Shown one piece after another: positions 37,901 to 51,700 of a stretch of DNA of 64,000 nucleotides. Source of the stretch: Strix aluco. Taxonomy: Eukaryota > Chordata > Aves > Strigiformes > Strigidae. The position numbers were made by a program, and so were the translations under genes. A model generated the notes under the pieces. That model ran no database searches and was not told where the DNA came from. It saw only the letters and a list, made by a program, of their open reading frames with translations. Location of the stretch: contig NC_133934.1 in assembly GCF_031877795.1 (NCBI RefSeq), forward strand, positions 46,592,725-46,656,724, in the 5' to 3' direction. Position 1 is the first letter of the stretch; every line of letters starts with the position of its first letter.

Positions 37901-40785
37901 TATTAATTTTAAATTCTTGACTAGAGAACATGAGGTCATACAAGAAACATCCAGCAGTGCATTACACAGCCACAAGCCTGAGTCTGTCTGGTCTCTGCAA
38001 ACAGACAGAAATTGTATGTAAAACCTGATGGTCTTGCTGAAGCTTGACTATACTATAAATGCTATTAGACCTAACTAGCATAATGTTCAGCAAGGATCAG
38101 CACTCCACATAGACCAAAAACCCCTGTGATTTGAAGTGCATCAGCTGGATAGGAGTTATTCAGTAGACAAGGTAGGGAAAGATGAGTTCTTAAACTTCTG
38201 CATGTTGATATGTGATAAAAACTAAAGAATTGCTGATCTTCACTGCAGGGAAAGGAAGCAGTGAAAAGCTATTCAACCTTCTTTGACACTGAGGACCAAA
38301 GAAGAGGATACAGAAGGAACTAATCTGAAAAACTACAGCCATCATTATATGTATTGTTCCACATAGCTGCAACTTGCCTCAAAAGAGAGCAACTTTCGAG
38401 CCTGCTAAACTCATGAAGTTGCATGTGACTTCTTAAGCAGAAAATGGTTTACTGAATTTTACAATATTTAGTAAATGTTTACTTACTTGAAAATTAAATA
38501 AAGGTAACTTTCCAGTAAACTCAGGATACAGCTTAGACTTTTAGTCATGGACAAAAACTATCTAATGGTTAAACCAATTTTTATTTTCTCCATCTTCATC
38601 TAATTGGTTGTTTGCAGATGGCATTAACAATCGTTGACAAACCATTGACTTGAGCAGTTTCTTTACAAATGTATTTATCATCTCTCAAATATCAGAACTT
38701 TCTGTGCTTAAAGTCATTGACAGGAAAGACAAATATTTACATGAATGGCTTGTATTGTTTTTAACATGCTTTTTAAGCACATCCTGATATAACTAGAATA
38801 CGTAACAAGAGAGTTAACACTAATCTCATGTTAAAGCATGCATAGCCACAAGCATTTAAAGTAATTGTTGTCATGCTACGTCATAGAAAGAGATACTGCA
38901 AATTACAGGACTTTTTGCTAGATTAAACACATTTCTCAGACTGTTCCTCTTAGCTCTGCTATTGCTTCAAGAATCTCTCCAGAGAAAGAGGGCATTTTTC
39001 CTATCAATCGTTCTGCAACAGCATTTGGTAATGACCCACATTTAAGCCACATGGCACAAGCTGTCCATTTTACACAGCTAGGCAGGAGGTGGCTGTAACA
39101 TGAGACCTTCACACTCCAGAATTTTGGCACCATAATAAAAAATATTTCCTTCAAACCTCTCTCTCCTGCAGCAAGATATAGCATCTTCAGAATCACCAGG
39201 CCATGCTATCTGTGGTATTTTTATTGCTCTCACTCCAGCTGAAGGGGATCAGCTACTGATGAACTTCTGATTTTCCTTTGGGGTTTTCAGCAGTGTGTCT
39301 CTAGCCCTTCTTGTCATAGCACAGAGAGGCCTGGAAACTAGAACTCTTCAAGTTTTAATAACAATACAAATTTAACAAAATTAGTAGTTGCACTTCATAA
39401 TTTGGCTGCTTGACTTGTGAGGTTGGAGCTCCTGAGTTGGCAACACTTCACAATGTTATAAAATGCTAATACTTCACCGTGCATATATCAGCACTCAGAG
39501 AAGCAAAGGACTTGTTTAAAATAGTACCAGCTGCCAGGCAGCTCCAAAAAGAAACAGGCAAGACCTGTACCTGGCATTTGTAACCAGGACAGAGAATCTG
39601 GAAATTCTCCACAGATTTTAGACAGAAGATACAGATGTCATTTGCTATCAGCAAGCAGCTTACTCTCTAGCTGACCCCTCAGAAATAACTTCAGTACCAA
39701 AACAGCCTTCCTCTTCCAGATCACAAACAACCTCTAGAATCAAAAGCCTCAGATGTTGTCCTCAGATGTGCCCATCTGCAATGACTGGAATACTTTGAGC
39801 AACTTTGGCTTCTGTGCTGTGGTCTTTAGCATCTCTTACTAGACTAGTATATGAAAAGCAACTAGACCTTGGGCCTTAATGACCTTTGGATGACATGACC
39901 TACTCCCAAACTCTTGAATTCAGCCTGGCAGCAAAGAACAGCACTTTTCCCTGATAATTACAGAAGGAGGAGGGGAGTACTTCAGCCTGACTCATCTGAA
40001 ATGTCTTTTTTTTTTTCCCCTATCAATATAGGATGTAACAATAATAATGACTTAAGGGACCTGAAGCAAAATCATGAGCTCTGAGGAGAAAAAAGAAATG
40101 CAGGCAAAAAACGCATCAAATCAAGACAGTTTAAGTAACTATGGTGGATGACCTACAAAGTCAAATGTATGCACAACATGAGGAGTCTATATCCATAGCT
40201 TGGCACTAGAGGAAACAACCCGATTTTCCGGAGGCAGTGCAGGCCTGCAATTATTTAAAATGTGAGGAAACTATGTGTGTTCAGCAATGACATGTTATCC
40301 ATAGGCAACTAGAGATAGTAATTTTTAGAGCCCATATTGGAAAACTTCAGTGAAGTATGACAGTGCCTCACAAGAGGTCTCAGAACAAGCAAGCAGCAGA
40401 GCTGGGAACACATTTCTGACATCGGCATTCTGTAAGTGTCCCTGTGAGCACTAGCCATCATTTCTCCTTCTGCAATATCACAGGAGCACAAGATCATTTA
40501 AAGTGAGAGACAAATAGGAAGCTCTAGGCTAATAGATGTCCTTTACAATTTATACCCATATATGTAATGTAATCTAACTAGATTAAAAAAAAAAAAAAAA
40601 AAGGAAAATTATGTTTTTCAGGCTAAGAACTAGCAAATAAAGAGAAGAAAAAAGATAGGAATGGCTGAGTACATTTCTATTCAGTGTGAAAAAACCACAC
40701 AGTAATATAGTGGTTATAAAAGGAGCAAAGAAACACCAGGAATGATGCAACAAAATATTTTCCAAATAAAATTGAAAGGAAAACT
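31947..40785. other. Long unique AT-rich stretch, no confirmed gene
   Basis: No gene recognised. A (CT)-rich tract is at about 32,012-32,034. A moderately GC-rich patch with several CpGs lies at about 35,690-35,860. It contains 'cagccggctg' and 'agctggccggcacc' and carries an unmatched 75-codon + strand frame. It may be an exon, a conserved element or nothing. A poly(A) run of 18 is at 40,585-40,602. Confidence 0.55.
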
Positions 40786-40811
40786 GGGGGGGGGGGGGGG
40801 GGGGGGGGGGG
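40786..40811 (+). repeat. Poly(G) run, 26 nt
   Basis: Twenty-six consecutive G, then 'tcggggcag'. Overlapping short frames translate it as poly-Gly or poly-Pro and are artefacts. Such a tract can fold as a G-quadruplex, is highly mutable, and is a known trouble spot for sequencing, so its true length is uncertain. Confidence 0.93.
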
Positions 40812-43800
40812 TCGGGGCAGGGCACTTCCCAGCAAGTCATTGCCTTGAAAGATTTGACTCAGACCCTGTATGCATAAGAGCTAGCTTGAATTTACAAAAG
40901 AATGGGTTTGATTACAGAAGGATAATGCCTTGAAAATTCAGAAAAAGTATAAAACTGGTAAAAAACTGTGCTGAAGATTTTCCTTTTTCATAGGAGACAC
41001 TGCACATGGATTTATAACAACACATAATGCAAGGAAAGATGATACTGTTGATGTAGAAGCGTGATGTGGGAGATGGGAATTTATTTTGCAACTCAGGCAT
41101 CCATCTTTTGCCACTTCTTACAATCATCATAAGCCTTAGCCAGTCACTCCCTTTCACAAGAAGAAATTTCATTATCTCTAGTCTTCCTCTGCAAAGTTAG
41201 AATAATACTGGTTTGACTGGGACAGTCACAGTGCAAAGTACCCCACCATCATTCAAAAGAGTTTGAGACATTCTTTTGGACCACATTTTCACCGAATCAC
41301 AGAATTTCCTCTGCCTCCATTTTCAAGCCATGTGCTTAATAACTTACCCATTTCCACAGCCACCTTAGCAAATTAGAAGATAGGAACCCCTGTGAATGGT
41401 CCTTGCATGCTGTTTGAATTTTATTTTTAAGTCTGTCATCTCAATTACACTTTTGTCAGCCTTGTCTATGAATTTACAAGCATTCTCTATTTCTCTGTCC
41501 TCATATGGTGTATGCCCTGCCTTACTGTACTGGGGCTCCCTTGAGAGCAAAGCCTCTAGGTATTACTATGATGCATTCAGCAACAAACCCAGCAGGATAC
41601 TAATAGGCTGTCTTCATTAACCTTTGCTGATTGAACTGTACTCCATTGTAGTTGCACTCTGCACATTTGTGATGTCTCATGAAGATTCATAAGGGGGATT
41701 TTAATGGCAAAAGAGCCTATATACTAAATTACCTATCCACTGAAAAGGAAGAGAATTTGTAGGTAACAATAGATTTTTTTTATTTTTCCCTCATCAAAGC
41801 TGTGGCAGCACTTGAAAGGGCAAACAGAACACAGGAATGGATCAACAGAGGAACTGCACAGATGATAATTAATGTAGGGAAATGGCTATTTAAGCACAGC
41901 AACAGAAGTTGCATTCACTAGGTATCCAGAATAAAAGGAGACAGGTTCTGGTGAGAAAGAGCCATCAGACAGCATCAGTGCTAGTTGATGAGGCACAGGG
42001 AGTGCAGTGTGACATATACCTTTCCCAAAACATTGCTGTCATCCCTCACAACACACCATGCAAACTAGTCAGTTGAGTTGGGGAATGACAGGTCTTCTGA
42101 GGCTAAATACCTTGCCTTTAAATTACCTATATAATTTCAACTCCATAATAGGTTTTTCAACTTAGTGTATTCATGAAGGTTGAAAAGTAATGCAGAAGGA
42201 TGATCAGGGCAACTTAGAATTGTATATATTTTATACATAAAAACATAAAAATCTCCTCCTGGCTTTCTTAAGTAAATATCCCATACATGATAATCACTCA
42301 GTTTCCCACCTTCCCAGTGTGATAATGAAAAGTCTGCAGGTTACAATGCAAATTATGTGTATTTGATTAGTTTGATCCAAAGGAAAGAAAAACTAACAGT
42401 TCAAAGACATGGAAAACCATAAGCAGAGAGTTACAGCTGAATGAATACAGAAGCAAATCTGAGATAGCCATATGAATAAAAACAAGGAAGATATTTTGAG
42501 AGCCATCAAAGATGTGTTCTGTAGGTCTCACAACACGATGATTTATTAGTTTAGCTTATATAAAAAAGAGGACAACAGAACAAAATTTGATGCTGTTGCT
42601 TTATATTAGGCAATGGGTACCTTTCGATCCGCCATTTCAAGGGCATCGTTAGCTACTCTTAGCTAGAAGAAGCGCCCTTGCCTCAGACCATGAGGAAAAT
42701 TAAACCACAATTCTGTCTTTCAGTTTAATGAAAGGCTGCAGAAGAAGCCTAATGGTACTGTATCAGTGGGGGAATAAAGATGAACTCACATAAACTCTGC
42801 AAAATCTAAGGAATGGAGACAGAACTCGAGTTTCTACAAGTATTTCCTATTTATACTTTGTTGAAACAGAGCAATTCAAAACATTAGCAATTCATGTCAT
42901 GTTCCTGCACTGATTGTCACACCTTGTGAAACTGCAATATACCTTCATAAGTACTCTTCAAAGCAAGGGGAAAAGCTCTATAGCTCATCGATAAACATGA
43001 AAGAGTAGTCTTACAGAAATTTAGCCACGACATATTCAATTATTTCAGTGGAATCAAGCAAGTCTTCACATTACCCTTTAAGAACGAACTGAAATAAGAG
43101 AAAAACCTCTGTGAAGGGTCAAATGTTTTAAAAGCTTTGCCTTACACCATGGTGTGGAATACAAAAAGATAAGAAAAAAGTACAGTCTTTTGGTGGCTGT
43201 TTCTATAATTTTTGTACATTATGTGAATAGTTATCAAGAATTATTTTCATTAAAACTGTACTGTTGGGGAAGAAGGACCATACATTTTGTTAATTAGAGT
43301 TCTTCACAGATAAAAAAGATTACGATCATTTGTAACCAGTGATCTGGAATATTGTTTTTCTTTTCAAAACTCAGACAGGAATATTTAAGATCCAAATTAC
43401 TGCTTGGATGATACTTTGTGCTTATTATACACACACACCCAATGCTGTTAAAATTGATTCATTAATTTTTAATCTAAAAACAATTAATGTAGGATGTGAA
43501 AGGTTAGGTTTGAAATAAGGTGTGATACAAACGGGATGGCAGGCACCCTGATGAGCAGCAGATTGGCTCTGATCTTTCGTAAACCAAGTGAGATGTTGTT
43601 GTTCTGCTATGGATGAAGGGGCTCATTATCCCAAAGATAATTGCCCAGATGCCACACCAGTGAGGTCACACAAAACACGGCTGTGGTTGCTGAACCAGTA
43701 CTGGAGCTAATTAACAGTTAAGGCTGCAGGCAGCCATTTTGTACAGACCCCTACTTAAATGCATAGCTTTCCCATTCCATTAACGTTAACCATTTGCTCA

Positions 43801-44239
43801 CCGTTTTTGTTGCTGAATGAAAACATCATCTTGCCTGTCAGAAGAGCAAACACATTGGTGTTATTTTTACAGCATTAAAATTCATCCTTTCAATCATCCT
43901 GCTTATATCAAGAAGCATCAATCATTTTCATCTCAATGCCAACAATTTGGCATCTCTTCTTGTTCAATGCAGAAAAAGGCTGCATCAGAAATTAAGAGTA
44001 AACCTGAAGTTCTAAGAAGAGCTAACACACTAATAGGAAGCATGACACAACATTCTAACTTTCTATCATGACTAGTTTTTTTGCTGTCTTTCATTCTGGA
44101 TTACATTCCTTATTAAATAAGGTGAAAACATGAATTGAGACCTTTTGCATCTGGTGCCTTCAGAGACTGATCTGTTCTTTACCCATACCTGCCTTAAAGG
44201 GGTAGTTTAGTCAATAATGCAGCAGTAAATTCTACACTT

Positions 44240-44310
44240 GAAAACTCCTGAGCCTCTGCAGACTCCCCCTTGATTTTAATGGGTATTTCAACATGAGTGC
44301 ACACAGCCAT
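44240..44310. repeat. Possible ancient amniote repeat scrap
   Basis: The segment 'aactcctgagcctctgcaga' followed by 'ctcccccttgattttaatgg' resembles the 'agcacctgcagctcccattgacttcaatggg' block of old repeats frequent in reptile and bird genomes. It is too short and diverged for a firm assignment. Confidence 0.25.
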
Positions 44311-47300
44311 CCAAGTGGAATTCACTGAAGCAACAAAAGATTTGCCATGACAGCAGTAGGCAGCCCAAACAGGTAGTTTTTAAATGGTCTTTTTCAGATG
44401 CTATAATTTCTTCCAGCTTCTTTGACTGACATCTGGTATGTTGTTACTGCCTTGAAAAGCAGCAACTGAAACTTGATAATTCTGCATTTCTATAACAAAA
44501 CTGAGGAGTTTCAACTGTTTGGCCTTGTGAATTCATGTCAAGTTTAGTATATCTTTATAACCAAAAAATATTTAATATAATTTTAAAAAATCCAGTTTAA
44601 GATTGAAAAAAAGTCAGTCTTCCCTTTCAAAGTTGGTTACATTTAATCAGAACAGTCTGAATCATTCTTTAAGAGAAAATAAATTATTCTGGGGTTGTTG
44701 CCTCTTTTCACCAAGGGGAAAAAATTTTGGTTTTAAGCTCTTGTGAGACAGCAGTTGCCCTACTTTTTTTTTTTTTTTTTGGTCATTTCAGTCACCGAAC
44801 CAAAAAAATCAGCTGTCTCAATCCCAAACTGCTAGCTTTATTCTCTGGACCATAACACTATCACAGGGGCTTTTTCACAAGATTTATGAAGAAAGTGATG
44901 ACAACATTCCTACACAAGGAACATGCAAAAGCCTGAATGACCTCCGATGTTGAGATGCTTGTTTTCACCTAACATACAGCTGTGCCCTGCTTTACTCTTG
45001 CCTGCCACTTGGAGTGTTTTGCCATCCTCTGAAGCTTCTGAAACCCTTATCTCTTTTCAGAGGGCTGATGCTCCGCATATGTTCATGCAATACTTCTTCT
45101 CTTAGACAATTTTAAATAAGGTCAGATTTTGTTGTGTTGGGTTTCTTCCCCAGCACCTTTTTTCCAGTCTTTTTTTATCAGGTTTGCTCATCATAAATAT
45201 GTATCATTGGGGCTGGAATTACCTAGCTTTAGAAGGCAGGCACTTAAATATGTATATTACACATACACAGAGATATAAATATATGCATATATTTGAGGGA
45301 GTGTCACTTTGGATACTCTTTACAGTGATCAAACAGGTTTTTCTGACCATATGAAGATATCAACGTTCTCCACCGCTTGGAAAAAAGTCAAAGGCAGGCA
45401 GTATAAAAGGTTAGTGATAGCAAAGCAAAAATAAAAAGAAAACTGAGAATGAATCTCTGGTAACCTACAACAGCTGTCACAGAATGGCTGTAAACGGGTA
45501 AAACCTACACTGGAAAGAAGATATAGTGATTATTTTTTCAGGGTGTGCAAGAGGACTCCATACAATGTAAATCTAGTCTGAGAGAACTTGCAAAGATTAA
45601 GAATACCTATTTTGAATATATGGTAGGCAATAGGGGCTTCCTTCTGGTGTCTAAACCTGAAAGTGACAGCTTTCAAACAAATCCCTAACTATAAAATTGT
45701 CACTGTCTTCTTTTTCACATACATGTGTATTTTTATGCCTATGCTTTTGACACAATTCAAAGTGATTAATTAGCAGAGCACACTCTGTAAGAAAGGCAAG
45801 AAACTTGTTACCCAAACACAGGATTCATTCAGTGTCTGCTCTAGTCCCAGTCTTGATATCTGCTGTCTCACTAACATTATTCTGTATGTCTGAGCTTTAG
45901 TGGTTCTGGAGATTTTAACTTGGAATAAAGACAAGACAGAAGAAGAAAATAAACACAAGGTCTGATACAGGTAACACTATACTGACTTAAGATTTTCAAA
46001 ATGCTGTCTGATTCAGTGCTTGACAGTCCAACTTAGTAAATCAGTTCTAGCAAGAACCTAATCTATTCATATACTGCTCCAGAGTGCAAAATGTCTGATT
46101 CATAAAGGTGTGAATCTTTTGAAAAGGCTGCTTTTAAAAAAGTTATTTGCATTTTCCTTTAGAAATATTCAAAATGTTTTAATCATTTAATCTTCTGAAA
46201 AGAAATCAAGCTTGGATTTAAAGATGTGAGTATAGTGGTTAAGTCAAGCTCCAGGTTTTACATGTTTTCATGTTATTATGTGTGACATTACACCACTGTA
46301 ATATAGTATTCTGTTATGTTGTCACAACACAGTAAAAAAATCAGAGCAAACTACAGACCAGCAGAAACACAGGAGCAGAAAAGGCTTTACAGCGTATATG
46401 CATAAGTCATGTTTATTGGAAACTGAAAATGTCCCGAATTAGCTTGAAAATGGGAGCAAACGTTACATAGAGATCTCAGCCAAACGTATAGATAAAAAAC
46501 TTCCAAAGCAAGCAAGCATACCAATAAGAAGGAAAAGGAGAGATTTTCAGTTTTAATGTTAATGTGTCTTTAGTAGCAGCTAGTTAAACTGGACTTGCAG
46601 AGCAACAAGATGGAACTAAAGGTAAATATTTTTAATGGGAAATTTGAAGTCATTCATTCTTTTACCAATAACAGAAATGAAAGTCACAGCGCTTTGACGC
46701 TTGGAGACAAAACACTGGTATCCAACTTGATCAAGTATGTGCACATATTGGAAGAAGCAGTGGAGAGCAACAAAGATCTGGAACAGAAGCACTATTTAAA
46801 GAAAGAAGACAGTAAGGCCCTGAGGCAACTGAGCATGGGGTCAACATGACTTCTAGTCACAAGTTTGCCTGCAGTTCAGGTACTTATATTCTTGTCAAGT
46901 TGCCTTAGCACTGTGATGACAGAAGTTTGGTGCTTCTGCAGATGGCGAGATGGGCATTGCTTTTGTTTTACATTAACTTTACAATAACTATGTTTCCTAA
47001 ACCAAGTCCACTAGTACAACATATACAACCATTACCTGTTCCATCTGAAGGACAAGGCTTTATAAACTAGAAATACATCTTTCACCTTCCTTACACTACA
47101 TTGAGATGCCCGTTTTGAAGAACCATCATAAAGTTGGCCCAGTAATAAGCAAATAAAGAGGTGCTCTGTTCCTTCCCAACAGTCTGAGTATTAACGTGGG
47201 GGTTTTGTGCATCATATATATTACATGCATACATTTATTCTCTAGGTGGCAAAATTTGATCCAATACTTAGTTACCCAGTTGAAGTACCTTAATGGCACC

Positions 47301-48631
47301 CATAGCAAATGCTGAACACAGTAATGAAACTCAATTTTTTATATCTGGGGTATAAGAGTCTGTCCTGCTGCAATGTTTGTATTACAATTTTAAATTAGCA
47401 TTAGTGAAGATACTATTACAGAGCAGGACATTTGCTGCGCAAAAAGAGTACTTGGAATCATAATGTGCAAGAAATTACACTGACTTGTAGACTGGAAACA
47501 AACTCCAAGGGACTATCAGTATAGCACAGCCATGGGAATGAAAGTCAGTTTGTATTCCTGCTTGACTAGTTTTGGACGACTTGTCTGTATTTATAGATAA
47601 AATATTATACTGCTTGACATCAGTACTTTATGGTAGCACATAGAATTTACAAATAAGGATGTATATTACTGCATTCGTTTCACCATTTTATTGTGTGCTT
47701 CTTTCAATATTGTTGCTGTTTACGAGGGATGTACAAAATCACAAGATCTCAGGAAACTATTCTGAACTTAACAGAACAGAAAAGGTACCAGCTAAATTAA
47801 AAAAGTAAAAAAATTAAAATTCAGCAACTTCTAGTATAATAGAGAGCATAATGGTGAACCACCAGAGCACTCTGTGTCAAAGTCCTAAGGCAGCAAACAA
47901 TACTTACCACAAGCTCTCCCTAAATTGCAGAATGGGGTCATGTGGATGCTCTGTGATAGCAAGTGTGCATTTTTTGTCTATGATCTACATCCCCCCCCCT
48001 TTTTTTTTTCTTCTGTTTTTTTCCTAGGCTGAGAGTACCAAATATTCTCTCTGAAATTCACTGTCCCTCTCTGTCCTCTCCAATTCATGCAGCAAACAGC
48101 CAACTATTTATTACCCTTCTTCACCTGGCATATCTGTTGTGACCCAGCTCTCCCACCCTGCTCACAGAGCCAGCAAGATCTGCTGACTGCTTTACTTGAC
48201 AATTAGACTCAATTTATGCCATTTATTCTTTAAAAAAATTAAATATCTTTGGCTCAAGACAGCAGTGCCTCTGAACGTAACAGAACCCCACAGCATTGGA
48301 GGGTTCTGAAATAGTACAGAGGAGCAATAAACCAAACTGAGCAATTTTCTGAGTTTCCTCTGACACTGTTAATGTCAGGGGAGGGGAGCAGAAATTGCAC
48401 TTCTGTCTCAAAGCTCATTCCACGGCATCCTGAAACTAGTGTGCCTGTTTGGTACCAGGATACCTGCTTCCCAGTAAGAAATTGATACATTTCTTTCTCA
48501 ACCTCTTTGACAGGTATGCACACTTGAACAGGGTAAAGGTACAGGAGCAGTTCAAAAGCCATGAAACGGTAGGAAGTACTAAGGAAATCAAACACATTTC
48601 TGTCCTCTGTGCAACTGGACCCCTATCACTT

Positions 48632-48705
48632 AAAAAAAAAAAAAAAAAAAAAAAAAACCACCACAAAAAACCAAACATGACAAACAAAAAACCCAAGTAA
48701 ACCAA
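48632..48705 (+). repeat. Poly(A) run, 26 nt, with A/C-rich tail
   Basis: Twenty-six A (48,632-48,657), then about 45 bases of A interrupted by C (ccaccacaaaaaaccaaac and similar). Several overlapping short frames on both strands are by-products of this low-complexity DNA. A similar A/C-rich tract occurs at about 52,478-52,528. Confidence 0.9.
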
Positions 48706-51700
48706 AAACAAGCTCTCCCAGTTTTCCTAAACAGTGAAAATAGCAATAAGATATCTTTCCCAATATCAAGAACAACACTGGGTTTTCTGAAAAGCAATCT
48801 GGCGTTCCCAAGTTCTCTTTGCCCCCACAGGGTATCGTTCTTCCTCACAACAGCAGAAGATAGCAGGGTGCACCTTTTTCAGGCTGGGAAGCTTCCAGGT
48901 CCTTCCAAAACCATCGCCTGCTTCATTTTTATGAAAAACTCATTGTGGTAATTGAAGCCAAACTAGTTTCTTTCACAAGGGCTCAGAGAAGATAAAAAAC
49001 CATAGCACCAACCACTGTATTATCTCCAATACAGCACAACTCCAATCAAGTTCCCTTCTCTGTTGTTTGGTTCTCCCACTACCCATAACACTCATTATAA
49101 ACTTCCAACGATCCTGTGCAAATCCAGGCTCCATGCTTAGGTCACACAATCTGATCAAAAGCAGGAGTCTTGGGGTGTCCCACACTGCCCTCCTTTGCAT
49201 TTCTATGAACTCTCTCCTCGTTCCCCCATGCTCAGTTCAGAACAGAGCAGTGTACTGCCAATCTCACTCACCAATAGAGGGGGAGGTTTTGGAAGGCCAT
49301 GTGTGGCACTGTGCAAACATTGATCGATATACCCACAGCCTGGCTGGAAAGAGGAAGAAGAATCAACACCCAAGGAAATTAAGTCGCAGTCTGTCCAGCT
49401 GTGTAAGTGCCTGTTGCCCAGGGTATGCTCCTCTGCACGAATCACTTACATTCTGTCCTTTCTTTTTTGCTACTAACACTGATTAAAATTCCTTTCCAAC
49501 TCTTCTTCATCCTTCCTCCAAATCAAAGTCATCTCATAATAACCTAAGCAAACGATACCACCACACTGCAGCTATTTTTTCTTCAGACAGCGCTATTTGC
49601 CCATTTCATTCCAAGTAGTTTCACAGTAATGGAAACGCCATTCAGAGATGAATAACTTAATCCTTTCTCTTAACGGCCTTCCCTATCTCTTCCATTTGAT
49701 TTGGTGTCTTTGCTGGCTCAGTATCTGTTTAACTGATATTTCCTGGAGCAAAGACCTTATTTTCTAAAATATTTGTACAGTGGCTAGGCAAACTTATGAC
49801 TAGGCTTTTATAACTGCTTTCATTTCAAGGGGAGCACTGTGGACAAGATGCTAATTTAAGTCATTACACCCTGTCAACAAATATCAGTTAACTTTGACTT
49901 TTCAGGTAATTACCCTTTTTAAATATTTATAATGTAAAATATGTAGAGAAATAAATGAAATTAACAGCACAGTGCAATTGCTGATTTTCTACACTCTACA
50001 GCAATGAGTATAGAGGACAAGGATAAGATTAGTTTATTTGAAGAAAGACTGTCCAACTTCATTGTTTAAAATATAGTAAGTATATTGCAAATTATTGGAC
50101 ATCCTCATCTAAATCACATTCAGCTTTTACAAAGAGCCATTAAGATGTTGGAATTTAGTCTTCCTGAAAGAGGACTGACTGGCATGATACTATCATCAGT
50201 TGCATACGTGTCTGTCTTGTGCACGCTGTAGAATTTAGAACTCCAAGGCAAGGAGAGATCAGCTTCATTTGGTATGAGACTTCTAACACAATGCTGTTCA
50301 ATGTAAGTAGTCACACAACAATCAGCAGCTTGTTCCAGAAACTCCTAAGGGGACAGTTCACTGTGTCTTACCTTCCCATGCAAATTAACCACCAGCTGTT
50401 ATGCAATTTGAAATGCCATAAATATACATATATATGTAAGCCTAATAGCAACGTTTAAAGTGTCTTTGTGGATCCTTTCATTTTCTTGTGATCTCCCCAT
50501 CACATGGGCATCACCATTATCAGGTGATACTAAGGTAATTAATTCCCCAAATTTAAACTGCTCTGTTGCTTATCCCTTGCTCAACTCAGCTAATTCAGAT
50601 TGCTTAATCTTGTTTCCTTCTGGAACCTGCAGAAACTGTAACTTTAGAATATGCCACCTCTCAAGACGTTCCTGCTGTTCATACCCTTTATTTTCTGTTG
50701 CAGGTGCTTCTAGCCTTACCTTTATGGACTGAGGATAGCTCCCACGATGCCAAAGCATACCAGGGTTTGAACTGATTTGTCTTAGTTCCCTCCATGTACA
50801 TCTGCAATTCCCTGCTGACTCAGACACCATTTTTTTTAATTATGGAGCCACTTTTTATTTTCAATTCTTATTTGAGCAAACTGTCAAAAACGATGAACTA
50901 CACTTCACTGTCTCCATTATGTATTTTAGCAGAGCTAAGAAAAGATCACAGGCTGAACCTACATAACCCTCCAGTAGGCACTCAAGTATTTTGACATCTT
51001 TTTCTGTCAAATAATTATGAACTCATAGATTACACATGCTACACCAACATTCACTGCAACCTTGTAGCCACCTGACTGGTGCATTCTCTGATATTACTAC
51101 AACTCTTCCCCATGAGGAGCCTGATTTTTTGGAAACAGCTTGCCAAACTTTAAAAGCTTCCTTAATGTCATTCTTTAGATGAAGAAAGCATACAGCACCT
51201 ATGATCCTTCTCTCATATTTTTTCAATCATAATGGTCCTTCCTGCATTTTTTTCACCTATTATTCTAATGCCTCAACATTACCAGATTCAGCAGTCATGA
51301 ACACATTTTCACATCAACACACTTTTTTGCCTTTTTCATTTCTTTTAAACATTTCTGTCACATAATTCTTTTTATCATAGAAAAGCAGCTTCCTCTAACA
51401 CATTTGTATAGCTATTACTGCCAGAGTGTATTAAATACTCCAAAACTAGTCACATCTAAGACTATCTTTTAGCTAAGACAATCTTTTTTTTTTTTTTTTG
51501 TTGGAATATAATGCTTGCATATATGATAGAAACCAAAACACTGCTTAAACTCTGTCCTGATTATTTTCCAGAGAGCTTCAACTCTGAATGAGGGTCTTCT
51601 TGCCCTCATTTTCCTTCTCGGATTATTTTCTTAGTTTGCTTCATCCCTTTACTGTGTATGGGCCACTAACCACACAGCCAGAGACTGGCAGAGGAGGTCT

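Noticed and set aside
40583-40933. Frames encoding poly-Gly or poly-Pro around the G run
   Set aside because: They are direct translations of the homopolymer and not genes.
46595-46849. Lys/Glu-rich 84-codon frame resembling a coiled coil
   Set aside because: It looks faintly protein-like, but there is no family match and no convincing splice or transcription signals.
48436-48848. Phe-rich and Lys-rich frames around 48.6 kb
   Set aside because: Artefacts of translating the 26-nt poly(A) run and its A/C-rich tail.
49067-49486. 139-codon + strand frame with an overlapping - strand frame
   Set aside because: No recognisable motif. Open frames on both strands over the same DNA suggest chance.
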